Shown in pieces: positions 1 through 12,712 of a DNA stretch of 64,000 nt. The notes under the pieces were generated by a model. It did not search any database, was not told the origin of the DNA, and saw nothing but the letters and a program-made list of their open reading frames with translations. Each line of letters begins with the position of its first letter. Position 1 is the first letter of the stretch. Position numbers and translations under genes: made by a program. Source of the DNA: Otis tarda (Eukaryota; Chordata; Aves; Otidiformes; Otididae); contig CM048552.1 of NCBI GenBank assembly GCA_026413225.1, positions 54,141,001 through 54,205,000 on the forward strand, given 5' to 3'.

Positions 1-1629
1 GCTGGAAACTGGTCCACAAAGCCTCGGAGGGAATTAGGATGCTGTAGTGTCCCAGAGAGCAGAAAATGTGGATCCAATGCTAAGCTATTGCTCACTGGGA
101 GACCCTCTAGATTCACAGCCCAATCAAAATACTGGTCTTAGTATTTTCTTCACACCATGACCAGAAGGATAGAATAAATCTGCTCCACTGACCACCTTCC
201 CCTCTCCACCTGACTCAGCCACATGCATAACGAACTAATAATTCAGTCATGCGCATTCACCATGCTCTCACTGCAGCCCACATGCTCACCCACCTGCTGC
301 CAGAATAGGCACCCCTCCCCTATTGCCAGAGTTGGTCAGGCATGTTTCTTCTCCCACTCATGCAGTCCCACTCGGCTCCATCCACACCTCAACTCTGTCT
401 GCCTTTAACAATTCTCTCCAGCTCTGGGAAGGAGCACTGCAGATTTGCTCTCCAGCCTTGCCTCTAACTGCTCATTCGTTGCATCACTGAACATGCCCTG
501 AGCTGGAATGAAATTTCACCCTTTGCATATCCTTACTTATTTACACTTTCTGCCCATGCTGGTTGCCTAAGAGATGGGAAGGAGCCAGCAGAGTATTAAC
601 AAGCTCTTTAGCATGATATCTCTTAGAAATAGAATAGCTGCTGCTATCTGCATCATTACCTTTCGCTTGAGTGAAAATCAGGCAATGGACCTACTCAGGA
701 CTCCAGTCCTGGCTATTTATCTATGCCCACATGGTGCTACATGGGACACAAGGAATTTGTGCTCAGCTGCTGGCCCATCATTTTTAAAAGCTAGCACTAA
801 CACACTAGGCACAAGTTTTACAAGGTGTGAGATGGAAAGTGGCTTCAGACACTCTTCAGAGCTCAAGAGAGGGTGAGGCTCTTGTGGAGACAGAGCCTTT
901 TACAATTTACATCCATTCTTCCACTTCATTATTCACTGGCCTTCGGATGCACATGTCCTCTGGTCTCCCTACTGCGTTCCTTAAGTCAGTCACCAAGATC
1001 TTCCTTTCCCAAAGAGCGCACTAGTGAAACCCAGTAGTTAAAGCACAGGGACTTCAAGTCCTAAATGCCTGACTGTTCAGATAAGGATGTCAATCAAAAT
1101 CTCCCTGAGAAGGCCCCCTAAATTTGAAGTTGTCATACAAACTGATGTAGAAGAACTTCTCTAAATCCCTTCTTATCAAGTAATTTTATGTCATAGAAAA
1201 GACTTAGATTTTCTTTGAAGCCTGAGTCTGTACTATCCAAGCAGAGTACCATCACAGTGGGGTATAGTGCCAGCCCCAGCCTAGCTAAGGATAGATGTAA
1301 CTGTCCTGATAATGAAATAAGAGTGTCATCCCTACAGCGGTTGCTCCTTCAGGTCACAGAAGTGCCAAGTAGGATTTCTTCCCTAATGCATGCATTTTGT
1401 GTGCATAAATATTACCAGTCAGTGGGACCAATTCAATATTTTCTCCCCCGAGCTCTTCAATCCTTCTCCACTGGTATGTAGCCCAGGCCACTCAGGAAGG
1501 GGATCAAAAAATACTGCTCCAGCTTTTTTTTTCCCTGGATGCTAGTTCATTACTGTCATGCTGAGGAACCAGACTATATCCTTTCATTTATGCAAGCTCA
1601 CTGAGTTCCCCTCTCCATTGCTAAAGCTA

Positions 1630-1682
1630 TAGGGCCAGATTTTCTGTCAGCTATGCAGGTGCACTGTGACTCCACTTAGTTC
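1630..1682. repeat. Ancient amniote repeat relic (possible)
   Basis: The segment GGGCCAGATTTTCTGTCAGC followed by an alternating gcaggtgcac-gtgactccact resembles a low-copy interspersed sequence common in reptile and bird genomes (gggccagattctg... plus gtaactccactg). I do not recall the family name. It is too diverged for a confident assignment. Confidence 0.3.
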
Positions 1683-4600
1683 TCCTCTGCTGCTCAGTTC
1701 TTCTGCAGCACTCAGTCTTCCTCATTTTGGACACTCTGGTATTACAGATCTACACCACAACAACTAAGGGTGGAGCCTGAGTCTGTCTCCACTAAGACAG
1801 GTTTGCTGTAAAAGCGCACAGGGAATTGTACTTCATGGGGCAAATAGATTCTGCATCCCTAAAGGATCCCACCTGAGACAGAAACTGCTCTTCCAATTCA
1901 TCTGATTGCTATAGTTAAATGTTCATACCACTCCATTACACATCTTAATTAATCTACTGATTGTTCCCATATTCTTCCAGATTAGGATACCCTTTCCTAG
2001 AAAACATTAGCTTATTAACCCCAGTCACTCCTTCTAAAGTAGTCCCAGAACAGAACATTGCCTACCCACTAAATGCCAAGGTATTCATAATGTTCTGATT
2101 TACCAACAGGCATTGCAAAATCTCTCAGAAGTATTTGAGTGGAGGAATAACACACAGGCTCTTTCAGAAGCATCATTAAAACCAGACAAACGTTTCAATC
2201 CATTTAGCGAAATGCCTGAAGGTTGCCTTTTCAGAGAGGGGAAACAGAAGTAAATACAGCATGCTGAAATTGAATACACGCAGTGCCACAGGCACCAGCC
2301 CTCTTGCACATCATTTGAAATGCTGACGTTTTTTCCTGTTTCCTCCTTTTCTTCAATCTATACTCTGTACATTTCAGGCTCATGTGAGGAGGCATCATAA
2401 TAGCCCTGGAGATTTTTATTTATCCCTGAGAAAAGTATAAAGTGGGCAGCAGCCTGGGAAGTTCCCTCCGCTGTCTGCTGAATGCCAGCCAGAAAGGATC
2501 ACTTGCCTGCCAGGAGAAAGCAGTTCATCATTCAGCCTCATTCAAGCCCCTGCCCCTTCTGCTGCAGACAACTCATGGGAACTACGTGAGAAGGGGACTG
2601 GCTCAGGAGAGGGATAATGTCAGCTCTGAACCAGACTGAGGGACCTTGTTCATCTCACGTTGCCATTAGTAGGCAGGAATATTTAGCCAGTGCTAGTGGT
2701 GAGGTTCAAGGCTGTGCCACCCATTCCCCAGAGCCACAGGGCTTCTGTTTCTGAAGTCCCCTCCCAGAGCAGAAAAAGATCATCACAGAAGTGATGCTTT
2801 CCACTGGGCTTTCTCCAAGGGGAGGCCAAGCGAGGATGCATCAAGTGTCAGATGATGTTTGGCTGTTGAAACAAATTGCCAAATCTCTCTCAGCATCCTG
2901 ACTCCCAGCTTGTCCCCTCTTTCAGTCTGCCACACTCTGTAGCACATAGCCAGAGCTCTCAGCTGAAGCCTGTAACCTCACCATGCCACTGGGCTCCTAG
3001 AAATTTTGTACAAAAAGTGAGGAAAAGCAGTAACTCTGCCATTGTTTTCTTCTCATCAAGGCCTCCCATGAGCTGCATGGTCTAATGTGCTTTGGTGAAG
3101 GCAGGACTGCAAAATACAGCCCCATAGCTGAACACCCATGGCTGAAACAAGGAGGGAGGGAGACAAGGAGGAGAAAGAGAATGACGGCCTGCGGAGGACT
3201 GGATTTTTTCCATTCTTTCATTTGTTTGTTCTGACTTCTTGGCTGGTTGGTTTTAGTTCGACGCTGGGGACTGATACTGATTTTCTGTCATTGTGTGACA
3301 TGAATTTTTAAATGAGTATTAAAGGTGTTGAAAGTCTAGGGTAGATGCTGCTTTTTTAAGAAAATCTGTTTTTAATTCAAACTGAAATAAAACAAATTGT
3401 TTCTCTGCTTGGTGACCGAGCTCCAGGTTTAAGCCTCTACAAAGATATGTTCAGCCAGAGAGGAGACTTTCCTTGACCTCCTAAAAATGCTCCAGGAAGC
3501 CCACAGACACAGGTGAAATCTGCATTGCTGGGGCTGGCACCACTGTCTCTTCATTCTGTCCTCTGCTTCCGATCATAAAGCTTTCCTTACAAATTCCTCT
3601 AGCTATGCCAAATTTTATCTTTCAGATTGAAATTTTCCATGTGAGATGCTTATGTCAGGTTTGATTTTTGAGGAAAACGGAAGAAAAAGTGTTCCATCCA
3701 TTTCTAAAAACAGGCTAGAGGAAAGAAGCTATTTTACGAATGTTAAGGAAAAAAATGTGACCTTTTTAAAAAGCTCCAGCAGGTTCTCTGCTTTCAAGGG
3801 ACTTGAATTTTGATGAGAAGGGAAAGAAAAGGTTCCTTTTATGTCACATGCTGATTTTTGCCATACTTGTGAAAACCTAGACAGGTCATAAGCCTTTGGA
3901 AAAACTACAATTTATACTTGTTCAACAGAGACTTAGTAGAGCTTTTAAGAAAAAATCTTTCTAAAATCTCCTCACAAGGCCTTCTGTAGTCTAAGGGACT
4001 TTCTCTACACATAAGTTCAAGGAAGGTCTATGTCTGGACTGGGGAAGCAAGAGAAGAAGGACTACACCTCTTGGGTTTGCATCTCCCCTGATCCTGCCTG
4101 CTCCCTGCACACAAAAATCACTGTAAAAGGAGTCTGGCTAATTCCAAAGTAGTAGGAAAGAGCCAGGAAGGCGATCAGGATACATTGACTTGGGGCACTG
4201 GGAGGAGAACGGGGCTGAAATGATACATGGAAGGAGAAAACTGGGAGGTGTGACACCCGGACCATTTGAGTAAAGAGACTGGGACTTGTTGCAGCTGAGG
4301 GAAGACAGATGGGGTAAGGAACCAGAATGTGAGATAAGTGGAAATGGATGAAAACAAAGGGCACAGAGTCCAGAAGTAGAAGCTAGATTTTTCTAGATCC
4401 AGGGTCTGGAGCTTAGATGAGATGTCTGTGAGGCAGTTCTGAGCTTTGCTAGGCAAGAATCAGACTGGGACAAGGAGCCAGAAGGGCAGAAGAGACAAGG
4501 CAAGCTGGAGGAGACAAGACAAAAGAGGTCAGTGGTGAGAGAGTGAAAAGTTCATGACCACTAAACCATGCACTTTGGCAAAGTCTGGGCTTATTCATTA

Positions 4601-4917
4601 CACAAAGTCAAGCACTGCAAAATGGGGAAACATCAGCATTACAGTTGTTCTTGTAACCTGAATGTAGCCCGTTTTGCATAACCACTACGAATCAGTCCTG
4701 AATGACTCAATGACAATTTTTCTTGCAGGACCCCTATCTCATTCAATGCAGTAGAACTGGTAATCAAACTTAGCTGTTTGGAAAGTGGGTAGTAATCAAG
4801 GGAGAGGTAGAGAATGGCTGGGATAAACAAGACAATCATATGGCTAAGCCAACTGAAAGCTGTACTGCAAAGCTGGATTTGTTCCTGCCTCAGCACAAAG
4901 GTCATTGAGATGCCAGT

Positions 4918-4997
4918 AGAACAGAATAGAATAGAATAGAATAGAATAGAATAGAATAGAATAGAATAGAATAGAATAGAATAGAACAGAACAGAAA
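4918..4997 (-). repeat. (ATTCT)n pentanucleotide microsatellite at the CR1 tail
   Basis: On the plus strand there are twelve perfect AGAAT units (4923-4982) flanked by one AGAAC on the left and two AGAAC plus AGAAA on the right, about 16 units in all. On the gene's sense strand it reads ATTCT. CR1 elements normally end in a few copies of an 8-bp ATTCTATG-type repeat; here the tail has become a pure pentamer. Confidence 0.96.
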
Positions 4998-5275
4998 TTT
5001 CAGATGGAAGGCATTTCATTCTAGTCCACCTGCCTGACCGCTTCAGGGCTGACCAAAAGACAATGCATTTTATTAAGGGCATTGTCCAAACACCCCTTAA
5101 ACACTAACAGGCTTGGGGCATCGACCACCTCTCTATGAAGCCTGTTCCAATGTTTAACCACCCTCTCAGTGAAGAAATGCTTCCTTGATGTCCAGTCTAA
5201 ACCTCCCCTGGCGCAGCTTTGAACCATTCCCACACATCCTATCACTGGATGCCAGGGAGAAGAGATCAGTAAGAT
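4918..5275 (-). mobile_element. CR1 LINE, 5'-truncated, 3' end only
   Basis: Read on the minus strand the copy runs from near 5275 to its 3' tail at 4918. A decayed frame at 5245-5021 contains RKHFFTERVVKHWNRLHREV, the signature of the CR1 ORF2 C-terminal end (a bird LINE usually present as short 3' fragments). The element ends in a pentameric ATTCT tail. It is about 355 bp against several kilobases for a complete CR1, so it is a dead copy. It lies in the same orientation as GRIN2B. Confidence 0.93.
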
Positions 5276-5965
5276 CTCTTAAACCAGGTTCTTTGCAAGC
5301 AGTCACTAAATCTGTGCACCTCATTTTATGGATGCTTGACAAAAGTTGGACAAACCCTCTGGCTTCTTTCTTGGTCTGGTGGCAATTCCAAACAAAGTAC
5401 TGTATTGAGAGCCCAATTTTGGCAAATCAGTAAGGATAAAGTTTTGACTTTGTTGAAATAAAAGACACAGTTCAGCCTACCCTCTTTTGAATCTGAACAT
5501 TTTCAAACATCTTTTGTCAAATAAAAGGAAGATACCTCCTGAAATTATAAACTAATTTGAATACAAAATTAAGTGTTTCATGTAAAATATATTGAAAGAA
5601 ATAATTCAAATTAAAATTTAAAAAGGGAAACAGTTTGAAGACTGTTTTGGTTTTTTCCTGGGTTCAAGATGATTTCTGCAAAACCAACAATTAAATAGGG
5701 TACAAATAAACAGCTCATATAATCTGCATGCCACCAAATCTCCATTTCTATATTAATAAAAAAAAAAACAAAAACAATTTAAAATGGTGCTCAGTCCTAG
5801 TTAAGATTTGGCAGGGGACAATTCAAGGAATTGCTGAGTTGAAGTCAAAGAGAAATTTGCTTTGAACATATAAAGCATTCTGTAATGATCAGTACTTTGA
5901 ATAACGAGACTCTAGGTGTCTCAGATGGGCCATGAAAAATTAATAGACATTTTTGACCTTAATCT

Positions 5966-6090
5966 TGCTGCACCTCAGTTCTCCGCCTATACAATGGATT
6001 TACATAAAGCAGCTTGTGTCCTCTCATCTCACAGGAGGAGGGTGAAAATCCATGAGCTTCATGATGTACTGAGATACTGCCCTAATGTGT
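5966..6090 (-). repeat. MIR-like (CORE-SINE type) relic
   Basis: The stretch holding CACCTCAGTTCTCCGCC, TACAATGGA and then GAGGGTGAAAAT resembles the reverse complement of the conserved 3' half of MIR elements (the segment related to 'cctcagtttcc...tgtaaaatgg' and the following ggttgttgtgagga). It is heavily diverged. The match is from memory and eye alignment, so the family name is tentative. Confidence 0.5.
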
Positions 6091-8390
6091 GCCACAGATA
6101 ACACCTTGAGACGAAGAATCCTCTCTTCTCAGGAGCCTGTGAAAACAAGCTGAATAAAAAGCTTAAGGCTACACATTAAACAAGGCGAAGAAAACAAAAT
6201 ACTGAATCACTGCTCAGTCAGGAAATGTCACCCATCCTGCATACGGAAGCAGGCAGGGGTCCTGTCTTGAAAGATAGTGTGCAGTCTTGAAACCACTGCT
6301 CTATAATGCATAGACACAAGAGTGCCAAATTAAGATTGCAGCCTTAATTCCGGCATTTTCTTCCGTTTGAAGTGCTTGCCTTTGCAACCTAAATAATATT
6401 CGTCTGACACAGTTGTGTGTGCTTAATATTTGAAAGGCTCTTGGCTCGGGGGCCTTGGACTTCACAGAACATTGCAGCAGTCCCCTTGAGTTTTCCTCCC
6501 CGGTTATTTTGCTTCCAGCTCATACCGGTTTTGCAGCACTGTATTAGAGGCTATCTTTTCTCGTCTCCCTCCTTTACCTCATGCCCTTCCTCAGACCTGC
6601 TTTCTCACCTCCAACCACCCACCCAGCCAGCTCCCCTGTGCTGACTTTCATTGCTGCATTGTTAATTATTTGCTTGGGCAATCAGGATCTTAGGACTCCA
6701 AGCACAAACAAAGGTCTCGCTACATTAGATATAAAGCAGCATACATAATAGTTAGAGGTTTCCTCATTTCAAGGCAGAATTGCAATACTGTTGGCTTTCT
6801 GAATCCTTCCCAGATCTGGTCCATGCTGCAGAGGTGTCTGCCTCCATCACTTGCTCCTTTGCGACTTTCCACCCAGTAACTGTACCAGTGGGAGGCAGAA
6901 AGTAAATCCTTGACTCATCACACCTGTCTCTAATTGCAGTTCTCAGGCTCCTTCTAGCCCCAGATTCTCTAACGTTTTCACTGCTATATAGCTTCTATGG
7001 TCTTACAGTCTTTATCCATTTCTCTACCTGAACAGAACCTGAACCACCCCCTACTTCTCGCCTGAAGAAGACAAAAACTCTGGAAATTTCTGTTGGGGTA
7101 AAACACCTTCAGAGAACTTCTGGTGTGGTTTTATTCATCCTGCAAAATGTGCCCAAAGCCTTATGTAAAGACCGTACAGGCAACACGTTTGCATCAAATC
7201 AAACAAAGGCACCATATTAGAGTGGAAATAGGGGCTGATTTTTAAAAAAATTCCATGCAGAGGGAAAAATAATTTGGAAATTGCCAAAAAGGAACTATTA
7301 AAAAAAAAAAAAAAGAGTTTAGGGCTTTTTCCATTTTGAATTTTTTTTTTCTACTAAGACTATGCTTCAGAAGTCAAAAATATCAAAATAATAGAAAAAG
7401 ACCAACTGAGTCCAAAACGTGGATAAGCCTCTTCTGCTTCACATCGTGACACCAGTCAGTTCAAGATCCCTCCTTCGCTGACATCCATTGTACTGTCCTG
7501 TTGTAAATTACTGTCCTCCTCCTTTTTCTTATTCCCTCTCTCCCTTCCTCCCTCTCTCCTGGCTCTCTCCTCTGGCTCTCCCTGGTGAACAGTGAGCTGC
7601 AAGAAGCATTCCTGGGCTAGAAATTAACATATTAATGAAGAAAAAGCCTTGAAGAAGGGTTGAGAGATGGGGAGAAAACAGAGACACGAGGCAGGCAGAA
7701 CAAAATAACAAAGGGAAGATATAATGAAGAAGGGACACAGAGCCAAAGCACAAAGGGAGAAAAAAAAACCCGCCTTTCTCAGGAATTTGTGCTACTTCAA
7801 ACACTTCCCTGGGAAGAAAAGATGAAATAGAGAAAAGAAAGGGGGTGGGGAAAATTGGGTGATTCTTCTGTTTTAAACCAAGATTTAACATTTATATAGA
7901 AAAGAATCACCTGTTGAGGGAAGAATGAGAAAGATGGAGGATGGGAGCAAGGGAAGGACACAGAGACACACACAGGGGACGTTACTGGTAACAAGAGCAG
8001 TGGGTTCACCCCTAGCTGTTTGCAAATCACCATGAGCATGGAGGCATGGATACGTCAGTGCAATCTTAGGGCTTTGCCTATGGGTTATTACCTCCCCTGC
8101 AACCCTCCTATTCTCTCCTTCCACAATGTACTCATGCAAGCCTGCCCCAAAATTATGTTGAAAAGGGAGAAAATGACAATTAGCAAGGACTACTGTTGAT
8201 CTGGCAAGCTCACAAGAGTCCCACTCCCAACCCCTCTCTGCGCTCTCTCAGGCAAACAGTGGGAAACCCATTAGGATCAGTGGGTTGGGGAGAAAGTAAA
8301 AAAATTGTTAGTTCAAACATCTAAGTACTTGTTCAATCATCTATTCCTCTACTTGACTACTCACCATTTACATCCTTGGTTAGATGCACT

Positions 8391-8437
8391 GCAGAAGAAC
8401 ATATTCTGAATACTGTAGAAGAATATATTCTAAATTT
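8391..8437. repeat. Imperfect 24-bp tandem duplication
   Basis: Two adjacent copies of a unit beginning GCAGAAGAACATATTCTGAA and GTAGAAGAATATATTCTAAA differ at only a few positions. It is a short local duplication with no coding or retroelement context. Confidence 0.7.
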
Positions 8438-8817
8438 GCTCTTGCACCCACTGGCCAGAACAAGCCCACCACTCCCATGCCTGTGAACAACATAAGAGGC
8501 CAAAAAAAGGATTCCTGGCCTGAGGAAGGAACATAAAGAAACAGCATATTTAGTGGTGAAATACACAGCAGACATTGCAAAATCAAGAGACATAAGGACT
8601 TGACTAGGAAAACAAGGTTTTTAGTGTAACTCTACATCAGCAGAGGTGTGAGCTGTTACTAGAGGGCCATTCCTGTAAAATAGACCTCCCTTCGTTTATC
8701 GCCATCTTTCATAGTCCCATCAGCATGTGCCACCTCAGAAGAACTCATTCCACAGCTTCCTGCTGGTACCGAACCAGCTCCTCAGCACCTCACCAGAGCA
8801 CTGCTATACTGAAAGCA

Positions 8818-8842
8818 CCCTCAGCACCCTGAGTGCTGAGGG
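8818..8842. repeat. Perfect 10-bp inverted repeat (hairpin)
   Basis: CCCTCAGCAC and GTGCTGAGGG are exact reverse complements separated by the 5-base loop CCTGA. The stem is GC-rich. It is too short for a microRNA precursor; no function is assigned. Confidence 0.85.
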
Positions 8843-11220
8843 CTTATGGTCTTCTACAGCACCATCCTGGAGGTGTAACGATTAAGTAAACAGCCACAGA
8901 CATAACAGCGTTTGTCTCCTTGACTAGCCCCACATCTCCTTTCTTCTATAATGGTGAGGGGAGTGGACCAAGGACCACTTCTCACTAAGCCATCGCCAAA
9001 TGAGACCCCTGGGTGCTACAACACAGTTTTATTTTCTGAGACTTAAAAAAACTTCCAGCATGAGCCTCAGTCACAAATGTGACAAATTTATATGGCTGCT
9101 TTCCCTTGACTTCTCAGGTGACAACAGAAGGCTGTGGGAATTCGCTTGCACAGGAGTCCCCGCTTCAGCAGAATGGCCACAACCAAGGTCACAGCATCCA
9201 TACAGCTCTCCAGCTTTTGGTGCTGCTGCTCTGACTTGTGGCAACTGAAAAGGTAAGCTACAAACTTCATGGAGGAATAAAGGTCAGTGCCACCCACAGC
9301 CCTCCCACTGTGTGCTGAGCTCAGCAGTAGCCTGGATGCCCTTCACAGCGAGTGCTGTAAAACCCAGCCCAGTGATGCTTTTTATTTCCCCAAGTGCTCC
9401 TCCTTCTGCACCTCATCCCCCTGCTTCTTCACTGCCTTTCTGCCAGTGCCCTTCTCTGGGGAGCTGCTTTCACACTGCTGACTGATGGCTGTGACAAAGA
9501 TTTCAGAGCTGCCACAGCTGAGCAGCAAGAGGCAGGATCCCTTCTCTGGGCTTTCTGAGGATCCAGACATTGGTGGCAAAAAGGGAGGCAACCAGAAACA
9601 GCGCCAATCAGCCCAATACCCAATGGAAGGTGGTGGATGCCTCTCACCTGAGCAGCTCTTCACTCCCCTGTGGCTAATTCTACTCCTGAATGACTACATA
9701 CCCTCTGTACTGGCTTACATGGTACTTCCAGTGCCACCCACTGTTGAGAGCGCCACCCTCTCCTAATTTGGCTCTCTTGCTCTGCCAAACTTTCTTGTTA
9801 AGCAATTTCATGGAACTGCAATAATTTATCCAAAATCAATTTCACAGCATTGCTAAGCTTGTGCCTCCATCAATTCGAACTTGAGCTCTCCATGAAAAAA
9901 AAATGCTTGGAGAAAAAATACAAGTCAGTAAACTAAGTAAACTTGTCACTCTAGCCAGTCAAACTGGGGCCATTTCCAGAACTAGCATGTTTCCACAGCC
10001 ACCAGAGAAAATGGTGACCAACTCCAAGGTACTTGTTTCATCTGACCAGTAGTCTCACATGGGCAAAAAGCAAGACCTCCTCTTCCTCATAGCTACATTA
10101 AAACCAAAATAGACCTGCAAGTAAAGCTCCCCTAGTATCTCAGCTACATGCCTGCAAGGAAAGAGAAGGAAATAGAAACTGAGATGAGAGCAGCAGAACA
10201 TGCAGAACCCTGAAAGTTTTGTTCTGCTGCATCTCCTGGATCTGGACAAGCCAAATGTTAGAAAGCCCAGCATCCCATGCTACCCACCAGAACATTTGAC
10301 CTGAATACATACTAGGCATGCTGAAGAGCAGTTGCTAGATGTTCAGATTTATTCAGAGGCTGTAAGCATCTGTACTTTGCACCTCAAATACTTCACAGTC
10401 CCTTGGTGATGCTGGAGAGCATTTCGTCATGGCTTAAGTACTAGCTCTTCTAAGCTCTCACCATGCCACCACTCAGATGCAGAAGAGCAGCGTCAGCATC
10501 TTTGAGAAGACGATGGAAAGCATTTCTTGCAGCAGTCTGTGTTTGAGGTACCTCATGTCACTCACAGGGTTTAAACTGCCAGCGATGCATCATTTTAAAG
10601 GAGAAGAAAGCAATGAAAAACAACCTTTTGGGGGGATCATCTTTTATTTATGGCATCCTTTACATGTGTGGCTGCATCCTCCCGGAGCTTCATTGCAGTA
10701 GACACTTTTACTTCCCATCCAGTTCTGGTTATCAGTTGTCTGTACCTAGCAGCAGGTACACAGCAGCCTTGTTGGACATCTCCCTCTTCCCAGGGCTGAT
10801 TTTCCAGAGGAAATAAGCAGATAATTAGTGTAGAATCTAGGTACCTCTGCCCAAAACATGTCATGGCCTTGCGATGAAGGAGGTCTCTGAAAGCAGGTAT
10901 CATCTGCTGGTGAAGTCTGAACACTGGAAAAGCTGCCAACCTCCTTCCTGAAACTACTTCTGGGACTGCTGGCTGCCTGCTTCACACAGGCACGAGAGGC
11001 ATGTGTGGCACTGCCACTAATCTCTTGTGCTTATTAAACAGCCCCAATGTCTTGGCAAAAATCCACCTCCAACAGTTTCATTCTACCAGCTGAAACTCCT
11101 CATGCAGCTCCAGTGAGGTGCAGTATTCATCTCCACTTCGTACTACATGCAGTTAAACAGTTGCTCTATTTCACCCCAGAGATGGTTGAATTTTAGCAGC
11201 AAATTAAGCCATCCCTTTCT

Positions 11221-11285
11221 ACTTTGTAAAGTGCTTTGGAATTGCAGATAAAAGATACTACAGCCTGTCATAAATAAATGTAAGA
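11221..11285. repeat. Ancient amniote repeat relic, 'aagtgcttt' type
   Basis: TTTGTAAAGTGCTTTGGAAT followed by gcagataaaagatac and then a taaataaatg end resembles a very old vertebrate interspersed repeat whose conserved core is tgtaaagcgctttg...gatgaaaag...tatataa. The same family seems present at 41356-41412, 60535-60615 and 62341-62410. Confidence 0.5.
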
Positions 11286-12661
11286 TGCTGACACTGCTAC
11301 TGGAGGTAGCCATCTTGCTGAAAAATGATTTCATTTGTGACACTAATAATACAGGGAAGAACGCCGGGCAAGACACTGAAAACTCATTTCCATCTCGTTT
11401 TAATACAGCTTCAAAAAACTGAAAAAAAAAGCCAGCGTTGAGTCAGCATTTGTGCTTTTTTAACCACTATCAGGCCACAGAGAGTCACAGGTTTTCAGTC
11501 CAGTGTGGCAGCTCTCTTCCAATCTGGCCACACCACCAGTGGGTGAACTCTTCATCCAATTACCTGCCGTCACACCAGATCCTCAACAAAGACCAACCCC
11601 AAGCTCACAAAATCGGTTTTTCAAGCATTTCTCATGGTGCATTACTGCAGAGGGGAGCTCTAATCACCTTACAATCTTTATGCAATCAAGACAGGTGTGG
11701 AGACCTGTTCGGTGTGATATAGCAAGCTCAGAAATCTCTCCACAGAGGTGGAAAAGAGCTTTCTTTGCAGGAAGACGGCTGGCAGTGTTCAGTCTGACTG
11801 ATCGTTTCAAGGGCACTATAGTTAGATTTTAATATTCATTTTATATTAAGGTGCTTGCAGGCTTGATTAGGGACATTTTATTACTTAAATCAGGAGAGAA
11901 TATGCTGTGAGAATGACAGAGCAGGTAGTAGACTGGACAGGCTGACAGGTCTCTGCCTTTTCTGTTTTCTTTGTTACTATTTCACTCACATTTAAGCATT
12001 TTAAATACCACATTTCTAGATTGTCTTTCATTCAAATATGTCAAGAAATATAGTGCACAGTGAGTGTATGACACACACAAAAAAATTACACTGAGGTAAC
12101 ATACTCCACCTTCAAATGTTCATATTTCATTCAAACCCAAATTTTCTAACCTTAACAAAGCAAGCATCCCTTGTCTAACACTGCAAACAGATTTCTGAAG
12201 TTCAAAGTTAAGCTAGCTTTGAGTTGTTTGTCCACACCAACAAAGACCCCGCTGCTGGACAATTATTTGAAAGTGGAACAAATGCATTCATTTCACACTC
12301 TCGTAAATCAAGATCAGATTAACCGGGTTTTTTTCTCAGACTTTTCAAAAATTTTTACCTTTGGACTAAGAAAGAAAACAAAATTTGCAACATGAAATAA
12401 AACATACTTTTAAAATTATAGCTATTTGAAAATAGACCATTGGAGAGGTCTGTGTGTTGCAGAGAGAGATCTGGTTTCTGCACAGGTAACAGGTGTCCAA
12501 AGCCACAGTTCGGTTTGCTCCATTCAAGACAAGTATTCAGCTGTCCTACAGATATGCAGATCCACATTTTTCCAAAATTTGGATGCAAGACTCAAGTACA
12601 CCCTTAAAGCAATGATTCTGAGAGGAATCTCATCAGCAGCATCTAGTCAGGAGTGCTCTAA

Positions 12662-12712
12662 GCCTCAATTCAGCAAAGCACTTAACCACGAGCTTAGCCT
12701 CAAACACGCACA
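12662..12712. repeat. Ancient amniote repeat relic, 'attcagcaaagcacttaa' type
   Basis: The stretch CAATTCAGCAAAGCACTTAA, then a degraded ccacgagcttagcct and caaacacg, matches my recollection of a repeat found across birds, turtles and crocodilians (attcagcaaagcacttaagcacatgcttaa). I cannot name the family with confidence. Confidence 0.5.

Noticed and set aside
4639-5082. 147-codon minus-strand frame with LFYSILFYSI repeats
   Set aside because: It is the translated ATTCT microsatellite joined to flanking intron.
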